This document shows positions 1 to 15,000 of a DNA stretch of 64,000 bases, one piece after another. Position numbers and translations under genes: made by a program. Every line of letters begins with the position of its first letter. The first letter of the stretch is position 1. Source of the stretch: Solimicrobium silvestre (GTDB taxonomy: Bacteria; Pseudomonadota; Gammaproteobacteria; Burkholderiales; Burkholderiaceae_D); NCBI RefSeq assembly GCF_002976435.1, contig NZ_PUGF01000005.1, positions 186,001 to 250,000 on the forward strand, read 5' to 3'. The notes under the pieces are model-generated. The model was given only the letters and a program-made list of their open reading frames with translations, was not told the origin of the DNA and ran no database searches.

Positions 1-1
1 C

Positions 2-3000
2 ATTAGCACCAGCGCCACCATCGCGATCGACAACGATCCGCCGGAGACCAGCAATACCGTCAACTACACGTTAGATGCGGCACCACCGAAAACCACCGTT
101 ACGGCAACCGCCAGCGGCACGGCTGCCAGCGGTGCCCCACTCTATGACGTCAATTGGAGTTCGGTCGACAATGGCAGCGGCGTGAAATACGTCACCGTCT
201 ACGTCGCCGAAGACGGCGGCAACTTCATGATCTGGCAAGACCAGATTGCGGGCGCTACCGGCCAGTCCGTGTTTACCGGCCAGGCCGGTCACACCTATCA
301 ATTCTTAGCTGCCGGTACCGACTACGCGGGCAACAGTGAAGCGGCCAGCATTACCAATGCCGTGTTGCCGAGTGATGGCACAGCGGCCGAAGTTGCCGCC
401 AGCCTCGGCGGTACACCAACCGTTGGCTCAACCACAACGCAAACTCCGGTTGCACCCGAAGACCGTACTTACGTCAGCAACACCATGTTCCAGCAGGCTA
501 GTGCTGCTTTGCCGGGACAAGTATCGACCACCAACCCGGGCGACTTGCAAGCCGTATTAGCACCGATGTCGCTGCAAAGTTTTGCGAGCGGTTTTGGTAG
601 TGGAGCAGCCGAGATCGGCGCGATGGCCATGGTTGAATTGCCGAATCAAACTATCCTCGCCAGCGCTGGCCCGGACGGCAATCAAGTATTTGCGTATCCG
701 GCCGTCAATGGTCAGATCAGCGGCAATCAAAGCACCACACCGTTATTCACGCTGAACGCACCGATCCTGTCGATGGCAGTCGATAAGATGGGCCAATTGT
801 GGGTAACCACTGGCGATCAGTTGCTGCAAGTCGATCCGACCACCGGTACCGTCTTGCAAACCTTCAATGGCCCAGGCGGCGAACCGCTGACACAAGCGCT
901 AGCTATCGATCCGAGCACTGGTTTGATCTACGTATCCTCCGGTAATGGCATCGAGATTTTTAACCCTAACGCCACCAGTCCGTCTACTTCTTGGGTGCAT
1001 TTCTCCAACACCCAAGTCACCAGCCTGGCCTTCGGCCCGGATGGCCGTTTATGGGGTGTGCAGGGAACAGGTTCGATCATCAGCGATGCTGAACCGAATC
1101 CGACCACCAATATCATCAGCTTCCCGATGACCGGCGCTAACGCCGGTCAGGCGCAGCTCGAATACACGCTGAATGGCACCATCGACAGTATCACCTTCGG
1201 CCAAAGCGGCACGGGACTCGCTGGTTTGATGTTTGCATCCAGTTCATTGCCGCAACAAGCCATTCCACAAGGAGGTGCAGCTGCGCCGCATGAAAGCACC
1301 GTATGGATGGTGGCACTCGCAACGCGTCAAGTGTTGGCGTTGGCCACTGGCGGTACACAGGGTGAAGGTTTGGTTGCGACGTCTAGCGGCAGTTTGCTGG
1401 TTGCACAGACCAATAGCATTGACCAGATAGCACCGGCTGCGCCGCCACATGTGACGGCCAGTTCTGTTCCGGATGGCGCCATGGTAACGCTGCCACTGAG
1501 CACGATATCTGTCAGCTTTGATGAGCCTATGTGGCTTGGCGCAAGTGGCAATGATCCGACCGATCCAGGTAGTGTGTTGAACCCGGCAAACTTTACGCTG
1601 GTGTCGACTTCGACCGGAGCCGACATCACCCTCAATCCGACTTCGATCACTTGGGATGCTGCATCCAAATCGGCGATCCTGACATTGCCAAGCCTGGCAG
1701 CAGGCGGATGGCAATTACAAGTTTCGAACCACTTGCTTGGTGCTGATCAAATTAAACTGGCAAATTCTTATGACAGTAACTTTACTGCAGCTCTTAATTT
1801 CTCCAGTCAAATAAAACTGACATTCGATAATACTCGTGTCAACCACGCTACGGGGCAAGTCAGTTACGATATCAGCATCACCAATATTGGCAGCGAAGAT
1901 ATCCACGGGCCACTGATTTTGATGTTAGATCCGGGCCAATATTTCAATGGGCAAGTGACTAACGGCACTCAGGACAGCGATTCCCAATTCTGGACTCTCA
2001 ATTTGACTGCAGCACTGAATGCTCAAGGTGGCGTACTAGCCGCTGGTGCGACGCTGGCTAACCAGACCGTCACTGTAGGATCAAGCGCAGCTTTGGCGGC
2101 CGCTACCGGCCCCGGGCAGTTGATCAAATTCAATATGGGCAGTGGCGTGTACGCTGTTCCTTATGCCGATAGTGCACCGACTATTTCGGTAGAAAACGGC
2201 AATGCCAGCCAGGCCAATAATGGCGACGGTACGACGGCAGGCACGGTAGACCATGCTGATGGCAGTTATACCGTCACCACGAATGACGGGCAAGGTAACG
2301 TCATGAGCAAGACGTATGCAGCTAATGCGACCTTCATCAGCGATCTATGGGAAAGTGCGGACGGTTCGTCTGGAGGTGATACCTATAAGGCGGACGGCTC
2401 CAGTTCCGGTGTCATTAACAATGTCGATGGCAGCTTTAAAACCTATAGCAAGGATGCGCTTGGCAATTCTTCCTATACTGATTACGAGGCGAATGGCAAT
2501 CAAGCCGATAGCGGAACGGTTAGCGTCAACGCCAATGGCACAACAACGACGGTAACCAAGAATGCAGACGGTACAACACACAGCCAAACGGTGGATGCAA
2601 CTGGCAACGGTTCGTTCTCTTACTACGATAACAGCGGCACATTAAGCGCAAGCGGTACCATAGCGGTTAGTGTGGCAGGTCTGACGACTACGACGACACA
2701 AAATGTCAATGGCACGAAGTCTGTTCAAACCAGCGACGGTAAAGGCGATACCACGACGACTAATTATGCAGTTGGCGGTGCGGTCGTTAGCGACAGTTGG
2801 CAGAAATCCGACGGCAGTTCGGGTACAGATGCTTTTAATACGGATGGTTCCAGTAGCGGTGCGGTTGCCTATGCCGACGGATCAGGCAACGATTATGTCA
2901 ACGACGGCAAGGGCACGCTGGTATCTGTAGGGTCTGACAGCAGCGGCAATCAAACTGTCACTACGACCACGACAACGGTACATCCCGATGGTACCCGTAC

Positions 3001-6000
3001 CGTGGTTGTCGATGACGGTCTTGGCGACGTTACCGTCACCCAGCAGAATACTGCTGGCGTTGCCGTCAGTGATACCTGGCAAAAATCCGATGGCAGCAGC
3101 GGTACTGATACGTTCAATGCCGACGGCTCCAGCAGCGGCAAGTCCGTCAACGCGAATGGCACATACAGCACCTACACCAACAATGGTCAAGGGACTGTCA
3201 TCACGATTAACTTTAACGCTATTGGCACACAAACTAGCCAAAGCGAACAAGCAACCACCATCAATAGCACCGGTTCTACAACAACGTATAGCAATGATGG
3301 TCTGGGCAATATCACTACTGCGAACTATAGCGCTAGCGGCTCGGAAACTAGCGACATCTGGCAAAAATCCAACGGTAGCTCGGGAACCGACATTTATAAC
3401 ACTGACGGCTCCAGCAGTGGCAGTACCAAAAATGCTGATGGTAGTTCAAGTGCCTACAAGAATGACGGTAAAGGAACGGTAGTCACCACTTCCTATAACG
3501 CAGCAGGAACAGAAATTGGCGTCGTGACATCAGTGACCAGCACTAATCCAGACGGAACCAGCAGTGAAATTACTAACGATGGTTCAGGGGATATCACTAC
3601 TACGCAATTCGATGCATCCGGCGATAAGCTGAGTGACTCGTGGGTTAAGGCCAACGGCAGTACTGGTACTGACACATTTAATACCGGTGGCTTCAGCTCC
3701 GGCACTACGTATAACGCCAACGGATCGAGCAGCAGTTACACCAATGATGGTGCTGGCAATATCACCACCACGATTTATAGCGCGAGTGGTGTCAAAATTG
3801 GCGATACCTGGCAGAAAGCCGATGGTCGCAGCGGCAGTGACACCTTTAACGCCGATGGCTCCAGTAATGGTACTGCGACCAACGCCGACGGCAGTTCATT
3901 GACTGACGTTAAGGATAAATACGGTAATGAGGCATTTACCCAGTATGGCACCAGCGGCAGTGAGACCGCGAGCGGCACAATCACCCTGAATACTGACGGG
4001 ACGACAACCACTGTCACCAATAACGTGGGCGGCACAGCCACTTACGCGTCTAGTAAGCAAATTTTTGACGCTGCCGGTAACGGCAGCATTATGTACTACG
4101 ACGCAAATAATAGCGTTACTGCGACGACTGCGGTTACAGTCAATGCGGATGGCTCAGGCAGCAGCGTGACCAGCTATGCAAACGGCACCAGCAGTACGGA
4201 AACTAACGACGGTCAAGGCAATATCAAGACCACGCTGTCTGACGCAACTGGCAAGCCGCTAAACGATACATGGCAGAAATTCGATGGCAGCTCTGGCACC
4301 GATGTCTATAATGCTGACGGGTCTGGTAGCGGAACCAGCAAATACGCGAATGGTACTTCAAGCAGTTATATCAATAATGGTCACGGCACGATAGTTAGCA
4401 CACTTTACAGTTCAGCCGGTGTTCAAACCGGCCAAACTACCGCTGTCACAACCACCAATACGGATGGTACCAGTACCTCGGTAACCACTGATGGTCTGGG
4501 AAATATTACCACCGCTCAGTACGATGCAAGCGGCAGGGAGACGAGTGATACATGGAAAAATGCGGACGGTAGCACCGGTAGCGACACGTTTAATGCCGAT
4601 GGTTCCAGCAGCGGTTCGATGACAAACACAGACGGCACATCAAGTAGTTACACCAACGATGGGCAGGGCAGTATCAGCACCACGCATGACAATGCGCAAG
4701 GCCAACAGACCGGCAAAATTTGGACAGATGCTAATGGCAGTTCCGGTGGTGATGTCGTCTATGCCAGCGGTACTACAACGACCTGGAGCCTGGATAGCAG
4801 CGGCAATCTCACTTTGAGGCAAGATAACTCGGCAGGTAGCAAGACCAGCGATGTCTGGGTGAAATCCGACGGCAGTTCCGGCGTAGATATTTTCGCCGCA
4901 GGCGGATCCAGCAGCGGTTATGCATTGAATGCCGACGCGAGCGCCAGTAGCTATGCGAACGACGGTAAAAGCAGTCTGATCACCGATAATTACAATGCGA
5001 GCGGCGCCTTCACGGGTAAAATCACGGGAACCGTTACTACCAAAAATGACGGTAGTACAACCACCGTCGCAGTTGATCCGGCTGGTAATGCGATCACTAC
5101 CAATACCGACTCAGATGGCACAGTAACCAGCGATCAATGGACCAAGATCGATGGTGCCAGCGGTAGCGATATTTGCTATGCTGATGGCAGCAGTTCCGGC
5201 CGCACTACTAACGCAGACGGCAGCTATAGTACTTACAGCAACGATGGTAAAGGTGACAGCACAACCACATACTTTAACGCCAGCGGTGTAAAGTTGAAGG
5301 ACATTGCAACCCAGGCCAGTGGTAAAACAGTCAGCACTGTATTTAATGCTGACGGCAGTCTTGCCAGCACTAGTACGAGTGCGTCTGTTAATAGCAACGA
5401 CGCTGTCAGCAGTTCCGATCCGAATGCAGTGCAATTGTCCGATGCAACAGTCAGCCAACCCTGGACAGTTACGTTATCTGCCAATTCGGCGGACGATAAC
5501 GAATTTTACTGGCAACTGGTGCAGGCGCCTCCAGGCGTCACCTTGACACCTTCTTCCACAGTTACCAACGGAACCACCGGTGGTTACCTCAATGAGGCGA
5601 CGTTGAGTTGGACTCCTGGTGCGACAAATACAGTAGATAACGACATCTACGTGCGTGTCGAAGACGGTCGAGGCATGACCACACTGGTGCATTACACAGT
5701 TTATCTCCAGGGCGGTGATAATCCGCCAGTGATTGCGCCAATCAGTGCCGTCAGCGGTACGGAAGGCCAGGCGATTTCTATCCCGATTTCCGTTTCCGAT
5801 GCTGACGGTAATCCGATCACCACGACGATACGCAATCTGCCGGCCGGTGCCAGCTTTGACGCCATTAACGGTCAGATCAGTTGGACGCCAGCCTATACGC
5901 AGGCAGGCACCTATAATATTACGGTTGTTGCGACCGATGGAATTGCTACAACATCGCAAACATTCACGATTACTGTAGCTCAAGGGTTTGCCAATCCGGT

Positions 6001-9000
6001 TCTCAATCCAGTACCGGCACAGACTTTGAGCGAAGGTACCAGCTTTGGTTTGCAACTTGCAGGTAGTACGCCCGGCGGCTTGACCAAAGCAGATGGTTCT
6101 AGCATTACCCTCAGTTACAGCGCGCCAATGTTGCCTGGCAACGCCACGCTTGATCCGGCTACCGGCTGGTTCGCATGGACGCCCGGATATGACGAATCCG
6201 GCACAATCATCGTGCCGATTACACTCACAGCAACCTATACACCTGCAGATGGCAGTGCGCCGATCACCACTCAGGTTATCCAAAATTTGACGTTTAATGT
6301 ACTGGCAACGCCGGTGGCACCACAATTCGCCCCTGTGCAAACCTATTACACGCTGGAAGGTCAACCGGTGCAATTGAGCGTGTTCGCATTTGATCCGGCT
6401 AATCCTGACTATCAACCCGCGATCAGCGCCACGCTTGGCGGTGCTGATGCGGATGAAATTGGCACGCCATCAGTCACGTATCAGGTAACAGGTTTGCCGC
6501 CTGGTGCCAGTTTCGACCGGAATACGGCAATGATTTCCTGGACACCTGGCTACGCCCAGGCGGGTACGTACAACATCACCGTGGTCGCAACTAGCAATGG
6601 TGACGGAACCGGTGTTTTATTGTCGAGCACAATGACCATTCCGCTTGTGGTCGAGTCAGTTGTCCAGCCACCTGTTATCGCGCAAATCGCAGATGCAAGT
6701 GTTGCTGAAGGTAGCACTTTGAGTATCCCGGTCAGTGCAACCGATGCAAGCGGTAATCCGCTCACGTTTACTCTCAGCGGTTTGCCACCGTTTGCGACGT
6801 TCACGCAAACTGGAACCGGCCCGGATGCGACGGGTACTCTCAATTTTGCACCGGGTACGTATCAGCGCGGTAATTACACCATCACGGTAACCGCCAGCGA
6901 TAACGGTGGCGGTAATCCAACGCAGGTGCAGTCATCTACGACGACATTTGTTCTGTCGGCTACTAGTCTGACCGAACCACCGCAATTGACTGCGCCTCAA
7001 CAGGTCGTCGCTGTCGTTGGTCAATTGTTGACAGTTCCACTTACTGGCACCGACTTGGATCAAGATACGCTCACATTTGGCGGTCAAGGCTTACCGCCCG
7101 GTGCACAGATCGTGCAAGGAACGCAATACGGTCAAGCTTATCTGGAATGGACACCGTCAGCAGGTACCGCGCTCGGTAACTACAACGTCAGCCTGACTGT
7201 CACCGATGCAGGTATGCCGCCTGCCAATACGGTGTTGCCAGCTGGTTTTGTGCCGACGACGACAGTGGCAGCGGTTGATATGACCATTGTCCTCAAGTCC
7301 AGCAATACACCGCCGCAGATACTCCAGGTCCAGGCTAACGGACAGGCTGTCACTGATGAAGTTGGTAGCCCCGGCACTACGCAAGTTGCTACTGCTGAAG
7401 GTCAGTCGGTTTCTGTGAACCTACAGGCCTATTCACCGGACGGTGATTACCTTAATTGGACCACCGGCAACATGCCATCTGGCATGACGATGACAGCGAC
7501 TCCAGGCAGCGATGGTCAGACGCAACTTGCACTCAACTGGACGCCCGGCATGTTGGCGTCGCAAGCATCTACCAGCGGCAATCCAAATGGTGTCTATAGC
7601 GTGACGGTTACCGCGGGTGACGGTATGGATCAGGTCACACAAACTATCGTATTTGATGTCGCCCATGTAGCCCAGCCGCCAGTATTCCAGCCTTTGTCGA
7701 CACAAATTGTCACCGAAGGTAATGCGCTCAATTTCAACATGGTTGCCAATGACCCTGACGGTACTACACCGACGCTTAACCTGGTGCAAGACGCTAACAC
7801 ACCGGCTGGCGTTAGTTTCAATGCTGCGACGGGAATGTTTGCATGGACGCCACCGGCTAATCTAGTGACTGCGTTTGGTGCTAGCAGCCAGACCTTTAAC
7901 TTTACGTTCTCTGCGACCAATGGTAATCAAACCGTCTACCAGACGGTTGCCGTGCAGGTGGTGCATGTCGATCAGGCACCGCAGATTTTTAGTTCCAACC
8001 ACTCCTTGACAGTTGGTCAGAGCTTTAACCTGGCTGTGGTCAAAGGCGGCGACGCATCTACCGCGAATACCTCGGATACGATGGTCGTCAACGACGTGGA
8101 TGGCACTGCGCAAACCCAGGCATTGACGATTGCCTTTAGCAACCTTCCTGCCGGAGCAAGCTATAACGCGCAAACTGCTAGCCTGAGTTGGACACCTGGC
8201 CCTGGTCAGGTTGGTAGTTATCAAATAACGGCCAATATCACCGACAACTTCGGCACCACCAGCACGCAAACATTTACCTTGCGTGTTGCTGCAAACGCCG
8301 CTGCCAATGCACCGACGATTTCAATCAACAACACGCCATCCATGGCAGTGCAACCTGGCGCCACCGTGTTGACGACAGTACGAGCCACGGCGTTCGCTAA
8401 TGTTGCGAGCGTGCAGGTCGCTACTAGCACCGATAATGGCAACACCTGGACCAACGTTCAGTTGGATGGCGCAGGGCAGTTCAGCGTAGCGCCGAGCGCA
8501 CCGGGCATCATCCTGGTGCGTGTCACGGCAACCGATGTCGACGGTAATAGCGCCACTGAAACCGGCAATATCTTGGTCGCCAATCCGAACGCCGATACCG
8601 CCCCAACGCTTGCGTGGGGCGGTGCACTGACCGGCAACTGGGGCACTGGTGGCACCGCTCTGCCACCGGCGGTCATTTCTCAGCCTGCATTACTGCAGGC
8701 GCAGATCAACGACGACCAGTTAATGGGATGGCAGTTACAAATCGCACCAGTTGGCAGTAATCAATGGAGCACTATCGCGAGCCAGCAGGATAGCGCCAGC
8801 AATGCCAGTGGCCTGGTTAGCCTTGCGATTGTTGATCCTTCCACGTTGGCAAACGGGGTGTACGAGCTACGCTTGACCGCGCAAAACCTGATCGGCGGCA
8901 CTAGTGAAATCGACAGTCGGATCGAAATCGATTCTACCGTCAAGAATCTGACCCAAGCCACCGTCACCGATGCCGTGTTCCAGCTTGGTAATAACAGCTT

Positions 9001-12000
9001 GGCGCTGACACGCACCTTGCCAAGCACCGCTAACGGCATGGCGAGTACAGCGAATGACATCGGCAACTGGCAATTGCCAATGTTGTCCGCACAACTGACT
9101 TCCGATCAGCCTGCCACAAATTCCCAAGGTGGCACCACTGCGTGGAGCACAGGTGCACAAGTCTGGCTGCAAATGCCAGGTTCCTTGAGTACGCCGGACG
9201 CACCGACGCAATACCTTAACTTTACACTTGGCACCAATGCTCAACCATTGAGCAACGTGCCAGGCGCGCCAAGCATCGTCACCCCAGTATTCACCGCTAG
9301 TAATGGATGGACCCTGCGTGCGGTCAATGTTGACGCCAATGGCAATCCAACCACTGGACCTGTCAACCTGCAAGTCGAAGGCAGCAAACTCTATGACGAA
9401 GTGACCGGTATGCCTTGGCAACCGGCCGCCTATCAATTGACTGGCCCGGACGGAACTCAATACGGCCTGACGGCCAGCGGCCAAATTACTAGCGTGGAGT
9501 TCACTGACGGTCAGCAATGGCTGGTTAGCGATGCTGGGATTGCACTGGTAGAAAGCGCAACCAACCCAGACCCAACTCAACGTATCGTCTTCACCCGCAA
9601 TGCGGAAGGACAGGTCACCAGCGTTAGCGGCCCCGTGAGCAGTACCGTTTCTGGAACTAACGCCCAAAATCCGTCTACGACAACCCAAACGGTTCTGTAC
9701 GAATACGATACCCAAGGTCAGTTGCAATTGCAGCGCGATCTCGGAAGTAGTGGGTACAGTGCTGTGTATGGATATAACAGCGACGGTAGCCTGATCACTG
9801 CTCCGAATGGCGGCAGCATCACAGCCAGCCTGGGTGAGCCTGCTGACTGGATTACCAGCGGACCGAATGCGGCTGCCAACCCAACCAACAATTGGACCGG
9901 AACTCTCAATACAGCAACACCTGTTAACCTCAGCTATTTCATCCGCGACAGTGAAATTGCGTCCACGGTAAAAACACAGGGCGCAGCAGGTAGTGTGATT
10001 CTCTCGGTGCAAATGCAAGGGATAAACGTCAACCTACTTGTTGCTGGTGCGACAGTATTGAGTACCTCGACCGTTGGCAACGTAACGACCGAGCTAATCA
10101 GTGTAACCAGTTCAGGCATGAAGCTGCTGTCCTTAACCGGAACGGGTAACGCCAGCGTGACCATCTCAGTGGCTGGCGACTTGAATCATGACGGCTCAGT
10201 GAATGGTTCCGATGCGGCATTACTGACACAGGATTTGGCAAGCAACAGCAGTAGTGGCGATATTATCGGCAACGGCGAGGTTAGCGATGCTGATACGGAA
10301 GTGCTTGACGCCAATTACGGTTTCAGTGCCGCACTGGCACCACAAACAATCGCCCAGAATGGCCCTGCAATCAACACGCACACCAACCTGAACGGCAGCG
10401 TCGCTTTGTCGACGATTGCGCAAGATGATGAAGGCAACCCGATCTATTGGACTATTATTGGTGCTACGAATGGCACAGCAAGTCTCAGTGCCGATGGTCA
10501 AAACCTTATCTTCACACCCGCAGCCGGTTATGTCGGCCCGGCCACAGTCACTCTGCAAGCCGACGATGGCTTTGCCTCAAGCGCACCGATCATTGTCAAC
10601 GTCAACGTAAGTGGCGCTGCGCTGCAGAATATCCACGTCACGCGCGTATCAACAATCGATACCGGAACGACGGAAGCGCTGCAAGTCACGGGCGACTTCG
10701 CTGATCAAACCGGCGTTGTTTTGTCAGGTAATTATTTGTCGCTGCAATCAAGCAATGCTGATGTTGTGTCAGTCGACGCGAACGGTATATTGCACGCCAA
10801 TGGCGGTGGTGTTGCTACGATTACGGTGTCCGCTGACGGGATCAGTGCGGAAAACGTGATCACCTCCGGCACGGCACCGATCACGCCATCAACTGATAGC
10901 AATGGTAATGAATTGAACGTCTATCCATTGTCGGTAGATTTGCCTTCAGGAGTAGGGCAACGTCAGATCGATGTGCATACATTGACTACAGATGGCACGC
11001 TGGGTACAGACCTGAGCGCTGCTTCGACTGGAACGCAGTATTTCATTAGTGATCCGTCGGTAGCAACAATCAGTGCAGATGGTTTGATTCAGGCGAAAGC
11101 TGGTGGTATCGCGACCATTACGGTAATTAATGGCGGCTGGCAGGGAGCGATACAGTTGCAAGTACAAGCAGCGGTGGTTGGGCCGACAACTGCGACTGTT
11201 GCGAATGGCGCGGTAACGCAGGATGCGAATGGCGATACGTTGATGGTTGGAGCAGGTGCGTTGTCTGCGGACGCCACAGTGTCCATCAACTCGTTGAGCG
11301 TCGCGACATTGGCGACGCTGCCGGCACCTGGATTAATACAGGCCTTAGGTGCAGTGTCAATTAATATCGGTAGTAATAACTCACAGTTGCCATTGCAATT
11401 GGCAGTTCAGGTCACAGGGCCGATCGACCCGCAAACAGGACAGCCAACGCAACTGGCTGCTGGTACTCAAGTTCTGTTCTGGCAGCAGGGTATTCTTGTT
11501 GACGCTAACGGAGTTAGTCACGAAACTTGGTGGCTTGTCGACAATGGCGTAATTGGCACAGATGGCCTGGCCAGAACTGCTAGTCAGCCATACGATGGAA
11601 TTACGAGTGATGGTGAAATAGTAGTTACAACAGCGACAAACCAGGATACTGGCGCGGCTACTGGAAAAGACATAAGTGTAGGACCTTTTAGTACCTTATA
11701 TGCGTCGGCGGCAAATTGTGCAATGTCGTTGGCATCATCTATGGGTAGCGCTGCTGTCGATTTATTTAGCTCGTTGATTTCAAATATTTCGGACGCGGTA
11801 TACGCGATTGCTTATAGTGTTGAAGGTAGTTACCAATTGGAGGTTCCTCTTGCAGCCGCGAGCCAAGGCACCATTTCCCTGCAACCTCTGACGACACCGG
11901 CAGTATCTGGTAATTCACCTCAAATTACTGGATCTAGCTACGATATCAATTCAGGAAACCTGACTTTAAGCGGGATTAATTTCCTTCCGAAGACCGGAGG

Positions 12001-15000
12001 AGCGAACAATTATCAGATCCGAGTGTGGTTTGAGCCTCAGGGCGATCAGTTGGCCGATCCACAAGCGCAAGGCGCAGCGCCCGATCGCGGTCTAATTTGG
12101 CAATACATAGTTGCTTCGCCAAACAGCTCAGGAAATTTGGTGGTGGCAGTGCCTTCAGGAGTGGCATTGTCACAGGAAATCGTCTACGTGCAAGTGGTTG
12201 CAATGGCCTCGGTGAATGGTCAACAAGTCGCGCAATCTAATTCACTTTCGAGCGAGCCTGTGCAAGTAGAGAGTGATAACGTTACCAACGATACATTGGT
12301 GACGACGTCATCTAGTATTGATGTTTTTGTGCCAGGTGCGGATGGAGCGCCGCTTGCCCTATTAACGCAAGTAACGACCGATGCGCAAGGGAATCCTCTG
12401 GTTCTTTATGGCGCTTATACAAATCAAATAGCTTTCAGTGCCGATGGTACGCTGGCGTTTATAGCCGGTGCCGCTGGTAATGTGTATGTTCTGGATACCG
12501 CAACACAAAGTATCGTATATACATTGCATATTCAGTATTCAACGACACCAATAACCAGTCTTCTGGTCAATGCAGGATGGTTATATGTCACTGAAGGAAG
12601 CACAGGAGAGGCGAACAGTGGGCGGCTGCTGAGGGTAAATGTTGATCAAGATAGTGCAGATTTTTTAGCTGTCCAACAAACGCTGAATATCCCAGGCGTC
12701 CAGGCACCTTTTGGGTTCCAAGATATTGCGATTAATTCGGGCCGATATTTGGCCGTAACAGCTCCCGTAAGCTCTATTCCTCTGACCAATAATCCGGGCG
12801 AATCTGCAGGCAACATCTACGTCATCGACCTTAACTTTGTGCATGATGACGGTAGCTTTACCTCAGGGGTAGTTGTAACTGTCAACGCAGGAAATTATCC
12901 TACGTCGAATTCTGGCAAAGGGCCGCAGTATATAACCAGCGGAAGTGGTCCCGGCGAATTCCTTGTGTCGAACGCCAAGGATTATGACTCTGGCGTGACA
13001 GATTTAACGTTTAACCTTTCTAGCTACGGAAATTTGAGTCGTACGTTTACTGCGACGGCCGCCAAACTAATTCCGATTTTGCCGAATACTCCAGATTCAA
13101 GCAGTTGGCTTCAAGTTGAAGATCAGCAAAATATTCAGCGCGCAGCGGGTGTAGTAACAGTTTACTATCAGGGCGTTGAATACGCGCTTGTTGCAGATTA
13201 CAACTTCATATTTGATGATGTGCATTTTAACGAAGATAACAACTTCGGCGCGAACAATCAGATCGGCGGAAAAATTGGTATTATTCGCGACCCATCTGGC
13301 CAAAATGGTGGGCCGACCTACTTGGGCGCAACCACTCCAATTCCTGGAGTAGCTCTGAGTCAATTGACATTGACATCAGCCGGTACGTTAATAGCAACTG
13401 GCTTTGTCAATAGCGGAAATACTGATTATTCGGCACTCTATTCTTGGAACGTTAATGGACTTATTCAAACCGCACTAAATGAAGAGCAGGCAGGACGGCA
13501 ACTTACAATTCCGATTGATCAAACGAGTGCAAGCAATCTCTTTAGCAGTCAAATTCCAGCGGCGACTCCAGTTTTATATACTGGGCCGTCGGCTAGTTCA
13601 AACTTTGGATGGATTTATGGCACAGGAACCTACAACCCGGCAACAGCAGTTGTATATCCAAGTACACCGCCGACACCTTCCGCTCCATATGACCCTACTG
13701 TAAACTCGCTTCTGCATCAGAGTACAGCGGCTGGAGGTGGGTATAGCATAGCCACCATTACATTGCAAAGTGGCCTGATAGCAAACGTTTATGCGGATGG
13801 TTTCACGATAACTGCCGGGACTGCGGTCACATTCTTCCCGGCAAATCCAGCTGTCGCATTATTGACTCTTGAGTCATATCAAAACTCTCAGGCGCTGGAA
13901 GCGACGATATTAACCCCAGCTCAGTATGCCATCGTAACAAATCGACTGGCATATCTAAATTCGCTCGCCGATCCGAATAGCACCTGGGATCAGGTAAGCA
14001 ACGTAATTAATCATAAACTGAATAGCACCGCCACAACGATTACAAGCAGCCAGCAAGCTGAACGAGACGACCTAATAACCGTAGTGGAATTGTATTTGGA
14101 TAATTACTCAAACAGGGCAAAGTACTCAGCGTTCATCCAACGCATGGATAACTTAAATTCAACTGCTGGTACGGCGGCTTATTTAATTGCAAATCTCGTT
14201 GGCGCTTCTCAACAACAGCAAGATGCATGGGCTGCGATGGGAAATGCTTTAGGTAATGTTGCTCTTGGGTTTTCCATGACAGAAGTTGAAGCTCCTACAT
14301 ATCTTGGAGAACCGGTGGGCCCGTTGTACACAGACGGTAACCCTATCGCGGCGAAGGCAAGCGCCGAAAGTGAACTTGCTGAACTACAAAGCAGAGTTAC
14401 AAACATTACCTTAAATGAAGTAACAAATGTACAGCAGAAAATTACAAATAAATTACAGGCAAATGACGGGTCGTTGGGGGAGATCCAGATTAAGCAGGCA
14501 ATGTATGACTTAACGGGAATAACATTTAAGTCAATCACAAATGCATCGGGAAATGGCATCGACCTTATTGGTATCTGTCCAACTACAGGAAATATTTATG
14601 TTATCGAAGTAAAGAGCTCAATTAATGGAAGCCCAAAAGATCCAAATAGCGGAGGTGCATTACTGCAACGTGTAGCCAATTGGCTGGAACAAGCCGAGCA
14701 AGGATACATTATGAATGGAGTGCGGCAACTACCAATTTCGGACGCAGATGCAGAGTTTGCGCAGCAGGTTCAAAATCTGAGGCTAAATGGCGCGACACTA
14801 ACAGTATTAGGCGCCCAAATAAATATTCCAAAGGAGGGCCAGTCCGGCGCATCAACAGCGACGATTACTCCGATTGGTAATTTGTTGCCGCAAGGAGCGT
14901 ATGTGCCTATCTCGACTCAGCCGCAAGACGTATTGACTGAGGGACCTGGCAATGGCATAACTCCGCTAGCGCAATCAGATGTGAGCAGCCTGCTCGGCAC

